In this document: positions 1 through 10,034 of the stretch, in pieces
Numbering within the stretch: position 1 is the first letter of the stretch
Layout of the letters: each line of letters begins with the position of its first letter
DNA from: Gracilariopsis chorda
Taxonomy: Eukaryota > Rhodophyta > Florideophyceae > Gracilariales > Gracilariaceae
Reading direction: 5' to 3'
Length of the DNA: 64,000 bases
Assembly: GCA_003194525.1 (NCBI GenBank)
Contig: NBIV01000181.1
Location: 62,001 to 126,000 of the forward strand
Program-made: the position numbers and the translations under genes
Notes under the pieces: model-generated
What the model was told of the DNA's origin: nothing
Databases searched by the model: none
Seen by the model: the letters and a program-made list of their open reading frames with translations, nothing else

Positions 1-1274
1 AGCTTGGAAAGAGGCGGCGGTAAGCGCTTTTCCGTACTTGATTGGATGCACGCACGTGCGACCGATATGTAACTAGTGGCGCTCGCTGCACGCGGCCGCG
101 GCGCGCCTTCTTCCGCGCGCTGTGCACGTGTGCGAGCTGTAGCTGCGTTCTTGGCGCGCGCGCGCGCTGATGCCATTGGCTGAACGGCGTTGGTGTGCAC
201 GCATCCACGTGTACGCTCGCCTCTTCAAGCCTGTGTTCCGGCGTGCGTGCGCCATGTGCCCGCTTCTCCGCCCCCACAGCCGTGGCGAGTGTCGCGGATC
301 TCGAGGCCGCCTGCTGGCTGCGCCAACTGGTGCATTGCGCGCTGTTCATGGCCGCCTGCGTGCCTCGTGCAACGCGCGCCCGCCACGTGTGCGTCTGGCT
401 GAGTGTTTTTCTTTCGGGCCCCGCCCCCGGTCTTCTTCACGGAGAGCCGCCTACGGCGCCCTATCTTAGTCTCCGTCGCCCGTTCTGTTCACGCCTGCGT
501 GCGCTCTGCCCACACTGCAGCAGTGGCGCGTACGCTGCGTATGGCATGCCAATTCGTCGCCCCACGCATTACAGCGCTGCCAACGCTGCGCGCCTTGCGT
601 CCCCGCCACGCGCCCGAGCGCAGCCAACTCTCGCTACCGCGCTGGCCGGCGCGCACCGCCCGCCCCGCTCTCGCAAGCTTGCAGACGCGCCCCTCCCGCT
701 TGTGTGACGTCAGCACGCGCCGTTGTTCTTTTTCGCGCGTGCTGCCGTGCTCACCCGCACAACTGCCGCGCGCCGTTTCTCCTCGCGCCTGACTTGCTGC
801 GCACGCCGCCGCTGCGCGCCGCCTGCAACCCGTGTGCAACTCTGGCACGCATACACCTAAGTAGCCGCACGCAATTGCACAATTGCAACCGCGTCGCCCC
901 AATTACACCGCCCCCCCCCCTCCCCCCACCCCGCACCGGTGCCGCGCTCGCGCTCATCACAAGCTCTTAATAGACGCCCGTTACGACTTGCTGAGGCGCG
1001 CGCGCAACGGCGAGCGCGGTCCGAACGGACCGCGCGCCGCCTGGTGCGCGCCCGCGCTCGCGTTTGAAGCCGTCAAACGCCCCAAGTGCGCACGTGCCCC
1101 GCTTGCACTCGCTGCCTGCGCCCGCTTTCGCGCCGGTCGCCCGCGCGCCAATGTTTATATGCCGCAACTCGCCTTTTGCACTCGCAACCGGCCCGTTGTC
1201 AGTTTTGGCCCAACATGTCCACCGCTATCCAACCCACCCACCCACTCGCCACACCCCCACCCCCCCCCACACAA

Positions 1275-1375
1275 CACCCACTCACGCACCCACTCACGCA
1301 CCCACACACGCACCCACACACGCACTCGCACACGCACTCGCACACTCTCAACTCCACACTCACACACACACACAC
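1275..1375. repeat. CA-rich microsatellite
   Basis: Imperfect tandem repeat of CACTCACGCAC and CACACGCAC-like units on the plus strand, ending in a pure CA run just before a C-tract at about 1378-1388. It is noncoding: the apparent His/Thr/Pro-rich frames across it are repeat artefacts. Confidence 0.8.
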
Positions 1376-1771
1376 ACCCCCCCCCCCTTCCATTTCAAAA
1401 ATAAAATCACCCGTAAACATATCCATTACGAATAAAAACAAAACCAAAATAACTTTACCACTCCTGTCCGTTCGCCTTTTCTCCGTTCCGTTTTCCTTCG
1501 TGCTTCCTATCGCCCCCCGCCTCTCGCTTCTTTCCCTCCCTTTCCCTCTCCGCCCCTCCGCACTCCCCGCCCGCCCACACCCCACCCTACAACTCCCTCC
1601 TCTGTCTCCTCCACACCGTTGCAATCTTCTCCGCCCGTCCACCCACCACCACGCACCACCCATCCGTTTGCATTATCCCAACCTCTTCCCCCTCGTCCGC
1701 CACGCTTTCTTCCTTTCCTTTCCGTATTCCGTACATCCCTTCCTTCAAGCACCCCCCCGCACCCCCACCGT

Positions 1772-1840
1772 CCCCCCCCCCCCCCCCCCCCCCCCTCCCT
1801 TCCCCTCCCTTCCCCTCCCTTCCCCCCCTTTTCTTTCCTT
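1772..1840. repeat. Poly-C and TCCCC tract before the MLK gene
   Basis: A run of 24 C (1772-1795) followed by repeated TCCC/TCCCC units. It ends about 80 bp before the kinase start codon, so it probably lies in the 5' UTR or core promoter. Similar C-runs on the coding strand precede the transporter near 13.8 kb and the sigma factor near 34.4 kb. Confidence 0.8.
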
Positions 1841-1917
1841 CAAACCATCCCCTGCCATCCCCTGTTTCGCATGCGACGCCACTGCGTCGCTCCCTCCACC
1901 GCATCCCCCTCCCACTC

Positions 1918-3705
1918 ATGGACGACGACGCGCGAAAGGACCCCGTCCCTTACCAGGTCGGCGAGAATTCCCGTCGCTACCATGTATTCAAACACGCTCA
2001 CCTAGGATCCGGACACTTTGGAGACGTCTACATGGGTGAGCACGTCACCACCCATCAAAAGGTCGCCGTCAAGCTCGAACATCGCTCCGGTTCCATTGCC
2101 CGACGCGAGTGGGAAGTCATGCGCTACATGAACGGCGATGGAGCCCCAAAGGTTTACTACACCGGCCATCACGGCCGCTACTACGTCATGGTCATGGATC
2201 TTCTGGGACCCACGTTGCAGCGACTGCTGGAGAGTCGCCCCCCGCGCGGCCTCACCTGGGACACCGTCTCTGTCATTGGCTACAAGTGCGTGCAGTTGCT
2301 GCGCAAGCTGCACGCAAAAGGTTACGTGCATGGCGACGTCAAGCCCGAGAACTTTTTGTGCGCCTACTCGGAAGATAACGTAATTGACCCCAGTCGCGGC
2401 CTCTTCATGGTCGACTTGGGACTCGCCTCCAGGTGGAGGGATCTCTCCAAGCCGCGCGGTCACATTGCCTATGGCCAACGCGTGGATCATTTTTCGGGTA
2501 CCGTTCGCTACGCCTCCGTCAATGCTCATCTGGGTCGCTGGCTCTCCAGGCGCGACGACCTGGAGAGCCTGGGTTACATGCTTCTGTATTTGTACAATGG
2601 TTCGCTCCCATGGCAGGGCTACTCGGGCGAGGACAAGAACATGCAGGTCTGTGAAACAAAGGGCAGGATGACTGTTGATGCCATGTGCAGGGGCGCCCCG
2701 GAGGTGCTTCAGTACTTTCTGGCCTACGTGCGCCAGATGAAGTTTGAGGAAACCCCGGATTACGACTACCTTATGCTGCTGTGCGACGGCGATCGCGGCC
2801 TTACCGAAGTCAAGAAATTGATTGTGGCGCAGGAGAGAGAACGAATTCGTGAGTTCTGTCAGCCCGCAGTGGGCTCCAAGAGGAAGCAACGCGATGCTGA
2901 AGATGACGGCGCGCCTCTGGTCAAGAAGCACAAGGTGGTGATACCGAAGCGAATGAAGACACACCAGTGGATCATTGTGTCTACCAGCGCACGTACCAAC
3001 TTGTCGCCGCAAACTCAGTGCTACACGTCGCACACTTCGTACGCCAACCTGGTTAAGGAGGTGGAACGAAAGTGGGGCCTTGGCATGCGCATCACCAGCT
3101 TGAACTTTGCAGGTGGCATGTGGACGGCTGTTCTCAACTCGCGAAACTCTGGGTACATGGAGCAGGCATTGCACTACTGCCATGAGCCTGACTTTCCCCG
3201 CGACTGGGTGCGTCAAAAATGGGAGCAGGCGTACTTCATCACGTCGGTGGCCGGCAATTCAAATTGCTGGGGGGTGGTGTGCTCCACCATGCAGAGAGGA
3301 CGCAAATACAAGCAGCAATCGTACATTGTATCGTCGACGTTCCCGTCGAAATGGATCGCGGACAAGTGGAGCGCCGACTTTCACATCACGTCTATTGCGA
3401 CTCAGGGTCGCTTCCAGATGCAGTGGTGCGTGGTGATGTCGCGAGGAGCTCCGTACAAGGACCAATGCGTGGAGCTGGACTTCCAGTACCCGTCGCACTC
3501 GATTCACGCGCGCTGGGACGAGAACTACATGATCACTGCGGTTGCATGCACTCAGGAGCAATGCGCGTTTGTCATGTCGAGGGGGGCGAGCTACGGTGAG
3601 GAACAGCGATGCACTCGCACATCACACGGACCATTGCACAAGATTCGGGAGGACTGGAACGACTCTCTGTACGTGACCTGTTTGTCGTATGGCCGAGTGA
3701 GTTAG
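1918..3705 (+). CDS. MUT9-like (MLK/PPK) casein-kinase-1-type protein kinase
   Basis: 595-residue single-exon CK1-family kinase of the plant and green-algal MUT9-like/photoregulatory group, which phosphorylates histone H3 and photoreceptors in plants and silences transgenes in Chlamydomonas. Visible: glycine loop GSGHFG (30-35), VAVKLE with the ATP lysine K52, catalytic HGDVKPEN with D140, and DLG in place of DFG (D166), which is the normal form in this subfamily. A basic KRKQR...KKHK stretch (321-346) looks like a nuclear signal. The C-terminal 245 residues are repeats with WI/KW and VVMSRG motifs, ending LSYGRVS, which matches the DUF7477 region of plant MLKs. The N terminus is short. ATG at 1918 is the first in frame. 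Nuclear location is inferred. Identity is confident; substrate is by family only. Confidence 0.93.
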   Translation: MDDDARKDPVPYQVGENSRRYHVFKHAHLGSGHFGDVYMGEHVTTHQKVAVKLEHRSGSIARREWEVMRYMNGDGAPKVYYTGHHGRYYVMVMDLLGPTLQRLLESRPPRGLTWDTVSVIGYKCVQLLRKLHAKGYVHGDVKPENFLCAYSEDNVIDPSRGLFMVDLGLASRWRDLSKPRGHIAYGQRVDHFSGTVRYASVNAHLGRWLSRRDDLESLGYMLLYLYNGSLPWQGYSGEDKNMQVCETKGRMTVDAMCRGAPEVLQYFLAYVRQMKFEETPDYDYLMLLCDGDRGLTEVKKLIVAQERERIREFCQPAVGSKRKQRDAEDDGAPLVKKHKVVIPKRMKTHQWIIVSTSARTNLSPQTQCYTSHTSYANLVKEVERKWGLGMRITSLNFAGGMWTAVLNSRNSGYMEQALHYCHEPDFPRDWVRQKWEQAYFITSVAGNSNCWGVVCSTMQRGRKYKQQSYIVSSTFPSKWIADKWSADFHITSIATQGRFQMQWCVVMSRGAPYKDQCVELDFQYPSHSIHARWDENYMITAVACTQEQCAFVMSRGASYGEEQRCTRTSHGPLHKIREDWNDSLYVTCLSYGRVS

Positions 3706-5672
3706 GGTGGGTGGGAGGGAGAGCGATGAAGGCATCTGTGCAGCAGGAACAAGCTGGTATATTTTTTTTGTTGTGTTTGTTTTCTAAATGTGCAGGGGTT
3801 GGGGGTGTGGGGGGGGGGGGGTGGAGGTTGTCGGTGAAACGCAACAGTGGTAGCGCAATGTGATTAGATCGCTTGGTGGGGGCCTTTCGTTTGGTTGTAA
3901 CAATGCACCACAGAACACGGCCCGGTGACGCAAGTGACTTTGTTTGCCACAAACAGCCGCTGGCAGTGTGATGGGCAGGATAGCGTCAGTGTAGTCAGAA
4001 TTGAAGAATCCACAACAAACATTAAATCTTCGGCAAAAAACCATGTACATTTCAAACCACCGAGCCGCCGCCCTTCGTCGCACGCCCTCCGGCGTGTTCC
4101 ACCCCCGTCCCTTCCCTTCCGCAACCCTCGTCGTCGTCGCTCTCTGCTTGATTCATTTCTACGTCAAACGTATGACGCGCGCAGTGGATACGCAGCCCGG
4201 TCGCCATATGTCCCGCCGTTTCTGCGCAACTTGTTATCTACGCATGGCTCGTCCTCAAAACGCCTGCCGCACCAAAGTACGCTGCGGACCGTCAACGAGC
4301 TAGCTGGCTACAACTTTTCTTTTCACACGACTCATTGCCATCCAACTGTTCTCTGTCACCGCCAAGCCGTATCTTTTATCATATTCTGATATGCACCCTC
4401 GGTGCAGCGGCCCCTTATTGTGTGGCTTGGCTTGGCTTGGCTTTGGCGGCGCGTGGCGCCACAGCGCACACATGGCGCGTCAGCCCCCGGCCCCCCCGCC
4501 CACACAATCTCCATTCATGGGAGCTGTGCGCAGTGACACAGCAACACAGCCGAAACAGCGCACGAGTCGTTCCATCCCATCACTTGCGTTGTGGCACCGG
4601 AGTTATCGATTCTCATTTCTTCATTTCGTGCCTGCTCTCAGATAACAGTTGCCGCGCTTCACCTGCCCTCGTTTATCGTCCTACACACCCCTTCGCTGCT
4701 TCGACACATACTGTATCTACAGCGCACTTTTTCTTTCCTGACACTGCTTGTTGTTCGAAACTTGCCAACCACGGCCGGAAGAGATGTCAAGCCCCATCTG
4801 TACCCTTTATCGAACCACACTGACTGGTGAGGTTGGAACCTTGACCCATCCTGCTGTTGTTGGCGGAACATAACCCTTTACGCTGCTCAAACTCTATCAC
4901 GCTGTATTCACCAATTGTACACTTTCTCCTTCCTCCACACCGCCACCCCCGTCGTCGACCTAAACTTACGCCGCTGTCGTCACAGCGAATGACGATCACT
5001 CAGTACCAAGGGTACTGCATATGTACGCGTCTGTGGGATAAGGGGTAATGCTCTGCTCGTGCGCGCCCCATGTGGAACAACGCGCACCAGTCTGTGTGTG
5101 TGTACATTCACAGCCTGTCTCGAAATCGTCTTCCGAAGAGTCTTGCGTGTTTACCGCCGGCTAGATATATCTGCGCATTCCACGACGGCCAGCCAGCGTT
5201 ACGCGCGCACGCCGTGATGCGCGCGAATATCTCATTCTGCCCTTTGGCAGTCTGCCGAGCTTGTGGAGACGTGCGCAGTCGCATTGCGCCTGCATCTTGC
5301 ACTAGCCACTGACGTGTATCTTCTTCGACCAACTGGCGCACCTCTCATGACCGCACGGCGTTACGGTGCTTTCGACTTTCCAATGCTGCCACTGAACGGC
5401 TCGTCATGCTCCGCATCTCACGGTCTCCGCTTCTCGGCGATTGGTCTTTGACTAGTGCGATTCACTTGCCCCCCTCACACGAGGTGTCAACACAACTTCA
5501 CTTGCAGCTTCGTGCTATGAACAACGCCACTCCAACCAAGCCTCGTCACCAACATACGAACCGACATCTGCCGTGGCTTTTCGTGTTCCAAGTAAGTGCC
5601 CATCGCCGGCAAATTGCATGCGGCGTCCAACACTTCTATCGCGAGAAAAGCAGATACGTCCGGAGAATCCAT
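3706..5672. other. Intergenic region without a supported gene
   Basis: Between the convergent MLK and METTL6-like genes. A G-run lies near 3808-3820 and a short (TGGCT)n repeat near 4426-4447. Open frames up to about 160 codons exist on the plus strand, but they lack conserved motifs and have the composition of the surrounding DNA. Nothing else is recognised. Confidence 0.6.
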
Positions 5673-6476
5673 TCATTGGTCGGTGCGCGGCTTTCCAAAC
5701 TCTGCTTGCAAAAACACTCGGTTCATTTTCAACTTTTCCTTTCTGTTCTCAATAATCCGCTGCACTCTTCTCACATAGATTTCTTCAAAACCGATTTCCG
5801 CCATGCACGAGCGTAGCTCCTCTTCACTGAAGAAAAATGAAAGCGTTCTATCTTGACGTACGTAGTAATTCTCATCAATTCTGTTCTTGCACGAGAACCG
5901 GTTTTGAGCCAAATCTCCTGTTGCATAGTCTCGAAAGAGCACTTTCCCTCCTGGTTTGAGTAGGTTGTAAAGGTTTCTGAGCCCACTTGCGTGTTTTGCA
6001 GGAGGAACTGCGCTCAGTACAAAAACAAGCAGACAAAAGTCTACTTCGCCGCTCTCAAGGCTTCCTCGTGTTTCACGATCCACTTCGCTCAAGGGTTGCG
6101 TGCAAAAGTCCCATACGAATGCGTTCATGCGATCTTCGTCATATCGTCCATTGCTCTTTATCAGTTCGATAGCGGTCGGAGCAAAGTCAAACGCGTGAAC
6201 AAAAATATTGGGATTTGTGTCCAGAAGAGGGAACGCACAGTTTGCCACTCCACATCCAGCTTCTACAACGACTGTACGATCATCCTTATGTTCTGCGAGA
6301 CACGGAAAACCGTCGGTTGATTCCGTACTTGTCCAGTGGCGGTCCTTGAAAAAGTTAGTACTGTTTCGTTTGTAGAACTTCTCCCAGTTCTTGGAAGCGT
6401 CGTTGGAATACTTTTGAGCCCAGAACGGAGAAACTCCGCTTTGAGTCTGAGCTGATCGATATAGATCGGGGTCCAT
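5673..6476 (-). CDS. METTL6: METTL6-like tRNA m3C methyltransferase
   Basis: 267 residues, close to the length of animal METTL6. This family uses SAM to make 3-methylcytidine at position 32 of serine tRNAs, often with seryl-tRNA synthetase. Visible: the family block NWEKFYKRNSTNFFKDRHW near residue 30, SAM motif I VEAGCGVANCAFPLL (about 70-85), an acidic motif II (HAFDFAP), LVFVLSAVPP, then LLKPGGKVLFRDYATGD followed by NRF (equivalent to the family FRDYG motif), ENYYVRQD, and the C-terminal RVFLQAEFGKP. ATG at 6476 is in frame, and the conserved region starts soon after it, so little N terminus is missing. It is divergent from CBP80 across about 670 bp. Assignment to METTL6 rather than METTL2/8 rests on wording of the conserved blocks. 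Confidence 0.92.
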   Translation of the reverse strand: MDPDLYRSAQTQSGVSPFWAQKYSNDASKNWEKFYKRNSTNFFKDRHWTSTESTDGFPCLAEHKDDRTVVVEAGCGVANCAFPLLDTNPNIFVHAFDFAPTAIELIKSNGRYDEDRMNAFVWDFCTQPLSEVDRETRGSLESGEVDFCLLVFVLSAVPPAKHASGLRNLYNLLKPGGKVLFRDYATGDLAQNRFSCKNRIDENYYVRQDRTLSFFFSEEELRSCMAEIGFEEIYVRRVQRIIENRKEKLKMNRVFLQAEFGKPRTDQ

Positions 6477-7148
6477 CTTCGCCGGCGAATGTGTCGTTAG
6501 GTACTCGCGAAAACCTTCTATGTTCAGCTGTGCCGAATCATCTTTTGCGAGGAACTATACTCCCTGTTTGATGGATTTCAGATGGCGGCACGTACCTTCG
6601 TATCTGCAGAGTAACTTTGGTCCCTAGCTAGCCCGATACGACGGTCGCCCCACTCACTACTAAGCGACCGGCACCAGACGTTCGAGAGCAGAAGAACGAA
6701 CGAATAGACCCTCAACCCATACGCATAGACTATGTGACATAATAAGCGAAAAAACAATATTCATAGATCTTTATGCAGATACAGAGGTAAAACGCGAGTG
6801 CAAATTGAGAATACGTGTAACGCTTGTTATCGCTCTTCGGAGTGTGAAGTTCACACCAATATCCTCCGTACCCTTCGTAAGGCCCAATGATCCTCAGCGG
6901 CTGTACAACAGTTTGGTTTGAAACTGCTTGTTCCAAAAGGAGCACGACGGTACGGCCGACGGTTTATCGACTCAAATCCGTCTTCCACTCTAATCCACAT
7001 AGCTTGCACGGGCTGTGATGCCTACTTGATTCACTGCTTCAGTCTTATCGCAAAGCTGTATTCAGTAGCGAAACAAGTGTAGAGGGAGATATCACGAGCA
7101 ACAGCTTCCCACAATATCTAGTGCTCATCATTGTCTCATTTCTCCGCG
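6477..7148. promoter_or_regulatory. Divergent spacer, METTL6-like / CBP80
   Basis: Shared upstream region of two head-to-head RNA-processing genes. It is moderately AT-rich. No clear TATA box, repeat or small gene could be supported; the short open frame on the minus strand at 6730-6945 has no recognisable features. Confidence 0.4.
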
Positions 7149-10034
7149 ATGGACTTAGAAACACCCGAGGAAGCGGAGCGGCTTGATACCCTCAACGCAT
7201 ACGCAAAGCTAGCAGACAAGGCGATCGATAGCAATGCAACACAAGACATTCCAATGGATATTGAGGCTGTGTGCAGCGCATCATCCACCCGAATGCGAGC
7301 CAACCCCAAAGCTCTAAAGTTTGTCGTTCACAGCTTATCCCGTTGTGCGATAGCCTTGCCTATGAAATCACCAATTTATGCCACTGTTACTGGTCTCCTA
7401 ACATGCGGGAGCGAGGCCTTTGCCAAAGATCTTGCGAGTCGAGTAATCGAGACTGTAGGCAAGGAACTTGACACCTATTTGAGAGCAGGAAAGCCGAGTC
7501 CCGCTCGCCGAGCGCTAAGGTTCCTTGCCTGTCTCACGGACTGCAGAGTAGTCAGCGCAGAGTCGATGGCTGACCTCTTGATTGAATTGCTCGAAGCAGC
7601 GTTGTTCGAATTCACTGATGCAAATCGATCGGAGCGTGGTGTTCACTGTCGAGGTGTCTTTCTTGGTGATGTAGCTCTTTCTGCGATTCCATGGGTTGCC
7701 AAGGCGTTGAACGAGAGAGAGCCTGAACAGGTTTCTAGAATATGTCAACTGGCAGAAAAAATCGAGGGTGCCTGGGAGGCGAGCAAGTGGCGTGGCGTCG
7801 CCCCAGCGAACAAGAGTCGATGCGTTTCATGCTTTTCAGAACTGCTCGGAGTCTTCTTCTTTTTGCGCGAGAACGGTTGGATAGTACCTACAGATGTGAT
7901 TTGCCGTCCCCAGGATTTATTTCCCCAGCTTTCACATGGTGGACTTGCTCTTCCTCTCCCTTCAACAGCAGTGCCTGCACACTCAAAGTTATCGAGGTAC
8001 TCAAGTCCTCGTTTTAGGATGATGTTTGTCAATCTACCACAAGAGCAAAGACTTTCATCCAAAGGGAAGAACGCGATGGATACGGACCAGGATGGAGATC
8101 TTCCTGACGAAAAAACCCCAGCGGAACAAACGCCAAAATCATCGAACGGTTCGCAGGAAGTCCCGTCTTCGTCCTTAAACAACGATGAGGAGGGTCAGAA
8201 GTCGGCCCATGAAGATGTCGAAAACCGAATACCGAAGGAGGAGAATATCAATATCAAGAATGAAGAAGACGTTGCTTCTCACAATGAGCCGAACGGAACG
8301 GGAGACATGGAGAACATGCAGAAACGCCAAGTTTCTGCAGACCCATCCAATGTCCCCGATCGGCAAGTCGCAAACACGTCAGATGGGGATGCACCTAAAG
8401 CAATGAACGATCAAAATAAAGTTACACCGTCGCATGATGACGCGGAAGATGAAACAGAAATGACAGATCTGGGAACGGAGAGGACACCAGTCGTGAGATA
8501 TATTCTACGCTGTTACATCGCAGATGTCATTGATAACTTTGGTGAGAACCATGCGCTTGCGGCGCAACGACTTTTGATGCTACCGATGTTTCGGGAACAA
8601 AGCGGTGAAATTGTAGAAAGCGTTTTCTCTCAAATGTGCGCCACTCCTGAGCCCTGTTTCCCACCAGTGTATTTCGGGACTTTGTTTGTTGATTTGTGCC
8701 GTGTGAAGGAGACACGGCTTCCGACGAACTTGTTAACCGCGGTGAACACAATGTTTCAAGAAGCTGGGGACATGGATCCTGAGACGTTTGATCGATTGGC
8801 GGAATGGTTCGCGTTTCATCTTAGTAACTTTGGATACAAATGGAACTGGTCTGATTGGGCGCTGTATGCGGATGCAGACATGGTTGACAAGTTTCCGTAT
8901 AGAGCATTATTCTGCAAGGATGTGTTGCGGCGATGCATTCGTTTATCGTACTTTGAACGCATAACGGGAATTGTACCGACAGAAATGTCTTTTTTCTTCC
9001 CATCTAGACCGGGTACGGGAGACAGATCTCGTTTCAAACCCGAAATCAATGACGAATTAATGAAGATTGTTACTGGGCGTGGCAAACAGGAAGCTGCGTT
9101 TGTGAAGCAGAGATTAGCCGAGCTTATACCCGCATTTGTACCGGTAGGGCGTGAAGACGAAAAGGAGAAGGTAGAGAACAATGCCACCCTAGAGCGGCTC
9201 GCTGCGCTTATCCGGGCAATACTACAGGCTGGCTGTAGAACTATGTCTCATTTTGACATTGTGTCAGAGCGATATGAGGGCATTCTACGGGAGATGTCTA
9301 TGAAAGGAGGACACTACGCAAAGCGATTAGTAACACTGGAAGTTGTGACATTCTGGAAAGATGTTCACATTCGGAAAGTGTACGTCTTAGATAAGCTTCG
9401 TGCGCGGGGTATTATTGATGGGCAAGCCATAATTGACTCTTGTCTCGCAATTGAAAGAGTGAGCGAAAAGCTGGGACGTGTTGAAAGCCTGGGATACAAA
9501 GAAGTCGAGGTGAACCTGAGTGATTCAGGGTGTTGGGAGTTGATACGCTTGGTGTTATCAAGATCAGTTTCGAGAGAAGAAGTGGCAAGAACTGAACTGG
9601 AGCGGGTGTCTCAGATGGCCGCAGCGGCTAATGAAGGTGAGACTGAGAATATGGGATCAATGCTTCAGCAAGCAAAGCGGAGGGTAGAAAAGGCAAAGAA
9701 CGAGGTCGCAGAGCTGGTTCTAGTGACGTTGAGACGTCTGTTTGGTGTATGTTCAATGCTGCTTGCGGCAACTCAAATTGACTCGGATGATGTTGCAATG
9801 GGCAGAGGGAATGAACGAGAACTACCGGGCTTTGGCGGCAAGCCAATATGGTACTGGAGATGCACTGGTATGATGCGAGAGCTGGCTAGAAAGCATGCAC
9901 GACATATAACTATTGTTATTGATCAGCTTGACAATGACACGAGAGATAACAGAGATTGTCACCGCGTTCTCTGGGAATCTTTTGAAACTATCAAGGAAAT
10001 CGAAGCAAGTGGGATGTTGAGCCGTGTTTGGTAG
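7149..10034 (+). CDS. NCBP1: Nuclear cap-binding protein subunit 1 (CBP80)
   Basis: 961-residue large subunit of the nuclear cap-binding complex, which with CBP20 binds the m7G cap of nascent RNA and links capping to splicing, export and decay. The N terminus is helical and MIF4G-like, with PSPARRALRFLACL near 120. The diagnostic block is FHLSNFGYKWNWSDW followed by LRRCIRLSYFERITGIVPTEM (around 555-620), which matches CBP80 closely. A polar, acidic, Glu/Asp/Asn-rich insert of about 135 residues (roughly 305-440) separates the first and middle domains and is probably disordered. A frame continues upstream to a TTG at 7131, but ATG at 7149 is the first plausible start. Single exon. Nuclear location is from the family. 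Confidence 0.92.
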   Translation: MDLETPEEAERLDTLNAYAKLADKAIDSNATQDIPMDIEAVCSASSTRMRANPKALKFVVHSLSRCAIALPMKSPIYATVTGLLTCGSEAFAKDLASRVIETVGKELDTYLRAGKPSPARRALRFLACLTDCRVVSAESMADLLIELLEAALFEFTDANRSERGVHCRGVFLGDVALSAIPWVAKALNEREPEQVSRICQLAEKIEGAWEASKWRGVAPANKSRCVSCFSELLGVFFFLRENGWIVPTDVICRPQDLFPQLSHGGLALPLPSTAVPAHSKLSRYSSPRFRMMFVNLPQEQRLSSKGKNAMDTDQDGDLPDEKTPAEQTPKSSNGSQEVPSSSLNNDEEGQKSAHEDVENRIPKEENINIKNEEDVASHNEPNGTGDMENMQKRQVSADPSNVPDRQVANTSDGDAPKAMNDQNKVTPSHDDAEDETEMTDLGTERTPVVRYILRCYIADVIDNFGENHALAAQRLLMLPMFREQSGEIVESVFSQMCATPEPCFPPVYFGTLFVDLCRVKETRLPTNLLTAVNTMFQEAGDMDPETFDRLAEWFAFHLSNFGYKWNWSDWALYADADMVDKFPYRALFCKDVLRRCIRLSYFERITGIVPTEMSFFFPSRPGTGDRSRFKPEINDELMKIVTGRGKQEAAFVKQRLAELIPAFVPVGREDEKEKVENNATLERLAALIRAILQAGCRTMSHFDIVSERYEGILREMSMKGGHYAKRLVTLEVVTFWKDVHIRKVYVLDKLRARGIIDGQAIIDSCLAIERVSEKLGRVESLGYKEVEVNLSDSGCWELIRLVLSRSVSREEVARTELERVSQMAAAANEGETENMGSMLQQAKRRVEKAKNEVAELVLVTLRRLFGVCSMLLAATQIDSDDVAMGRGNERELPGFGGKPIWYWRCTGMMRELARKHARHITIVIDQLDNDTRDNRDCHRVLWESFETIKEIEASGMLSRVW

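Larger units (their letters stand above)
1..1917. other. GC-rich low-complexity upstream region
   Basis: No gene is supported here. Several frames stay open only because the first 1.1 kb is GC-rich with few stop codons; their translations are Arg/Ala/Pro-rich with no recognisable domain. From about 1220 the plus strand turns strongly C/A- and C/T-rich, with a CACGCA/CACTCA microsatellite at roughly 1275-1375, a run of 24 C at 1772-1795, and repeated TCCCC/TCCCT to about 1840. The part next to the kinase start probably holds its promoter and 5' UTR. Confidence 0.6.

Noticed and set aside
1086-2039. 317-codon Pro/His/Thr-rich frame
   Set aside because: It spans the CA microsatellite and the C24 run and overlaps the kinase start; it is a composition artefact.
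2002-3216. 404-codon open frame antisense to the MLK kinase
   Set aside because: It mirrors the codon pattern of a gene with strong family matches, begins at a non-ATG codon and has no domain of its own.
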